Below, one piece after another: positions 5,365-5,653 of a stretch of DNA of 5,653 nt; positions within the stretch are counted from its first letter, which is position 1, and every line of letters begins with the position of its first letter. The stretch covers positions 1 through 5,653 of the forward strand of contig CAJWPW010000090.1 in assembly GCA_913045415.1 (NCBI GenBank), given 5' to 3'. The notes below the pieces were generated by a model that saw only the letters and a list, made by a program, of their open reading frames with translations, searched no databases and was not told where the DNA came from. This stretch comes from an uncultured Fidelibacterota bacterium (GTDB lineage: Bacteria > Marinisomatota > Marinisomatia > Marinisomatales > UBA1611). A program made the translations under genes and the position numbers.

Positions 5365-5653
5365 ATGATAGTAAAAAGCAGTTATACAAAAGAAGAATTA
5401 ATCCAAAGCGGTGAAGGGATTCTGGGTGGAATGGAAAATGGAAAATTACCCTTAGCTCCCATGCTTATGATGGACCGTATCACAGAGATCAATGATGATG
5501 GTGGCCAATATGCAAAAGGACAGATTATAGCAGAACTGGACATCACTGACGAACTTTGGTTTTTTCATTGCCATTTTAAAGGTGATCCAGTTATGCCTGG
5601 ATGTTTAGGGCTTGATGGCATGTGGCAATTGGTTGGATTCTTTTTATCCTGGA
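5365..5653 (+). CDS. fabA: 3-hydroxydecanoyl-ACP dehydratase/isomerase FabA, 3'-truncated by window edge
   Basis: The first 96 residues of about 170 are visible and match E. coli FabA closely: SYTKEEL (6-12), APMLMMDRI (31-39), the AELDIT segment (56-61), [16 protein letters not shown] (64-79) and [12 protein letters not shown] (81-92). The catalytic His70 and Asp84 are both present. Asp at the second site, with GDPVMPG, marks FabA rather than FabZ, which has Glu. FabA dehydrates 3-hydroxyacyl-ACP and isomerises trans-2- to cis-3-decenoyl-ACP, the entry to anaerobic unsaturated fatty-acid synthesis, in the cytoplasm as a dimer. Residue 68 is His where E. coli has Gly. The start is where FabA proteins begin, with a weak AGGA about 14 nt upstream. 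The gene is divergent from the enoyl-reductase-like SDR across 129 bp. A fabB partner may lie downstream, outside the window. Confidence 0.95.
   Translation, partial: MIVKSSYTKEELIQSGEGILGGMENGKLPLAPMLMMDRITEINDDGGQYAKGQIIAELDITDELWFFHCHFKGDPVMPGCLGLDGMWQLVGFFLSW

Overview
This 5.65 kb window is gene-dense and AT-rich (roughly 40% GC by eye). It looks like a chromosomal segment of a Gram-negative bacterium: it has a lipoprotein with a classical lipobox, a FabA-type fatty-acid dehydratase, and many inner-membrane transporters. The exact phylum cannot be fixed from sequence alone. A marine low-GC lineage (an FCB-group/Marinimicrobia-like organism, or a gammaproteobacterium) is a guess. No mobile element, phage gene, CRISPR array, tRNA or rRNA was seen.

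Layout. (1) Positions 1-1150, minus strand: a SulP/SLC26-family permease whose C-terminus runs off the left edge. (2) Positions 1151-1328: a divergent intergenic region with an imperfect inverted repeat that contains a Fur/PerR-like 7-1-7 palindrome. (3) Positions 1329-3916, plus strand: a probable three-gene operon of an EamA/DMT permease, an MFS permease whose start overlaps the EamA stop by 8 nt, and a small TPR lipoprotein. (4) Positions 3918-4397, minus strand: a PAP2-family membrane phosphatase, convergent with the lipoprotein gene and separated from it by a single base, with a small hairpin spanning both stop codons. (5) Positions 4453-5235, minus strand: a FabI/FabL-like short-chain dehydrogenase, probably an enoyl-ACP reductase, separated from the PAP2 gene by 55 nt holding a plausible terminator. 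(6) Positions 5236-5364: a divergent promoter region with a nested inverted repeat. (7) Positions 5365-5653, plus strand: the N-terminal 96 residues of FabA, cut by the right edge.

How the genes may work together. The right-hand end is a lipid-synthesis neighbourhood: FabA makes trans-2/cis-3 enoyl-ACP and the divergent SDR would reduce trans-2-enoyl-ACP. The PAP2 enzyme could act on a lipid or sugar phosphate. The left and centre are membrane transport: three unrelated permeases plus a lipoprotein, with substrates that cannot be read from sequence. The most informative residue-level observations are a Glu replacing the family Arg in the SulP substrate region, and a glucose-6-phosphatase-like HxPHQ variant in the PAP2 active site. 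I see no clearly new multi-gene system here.
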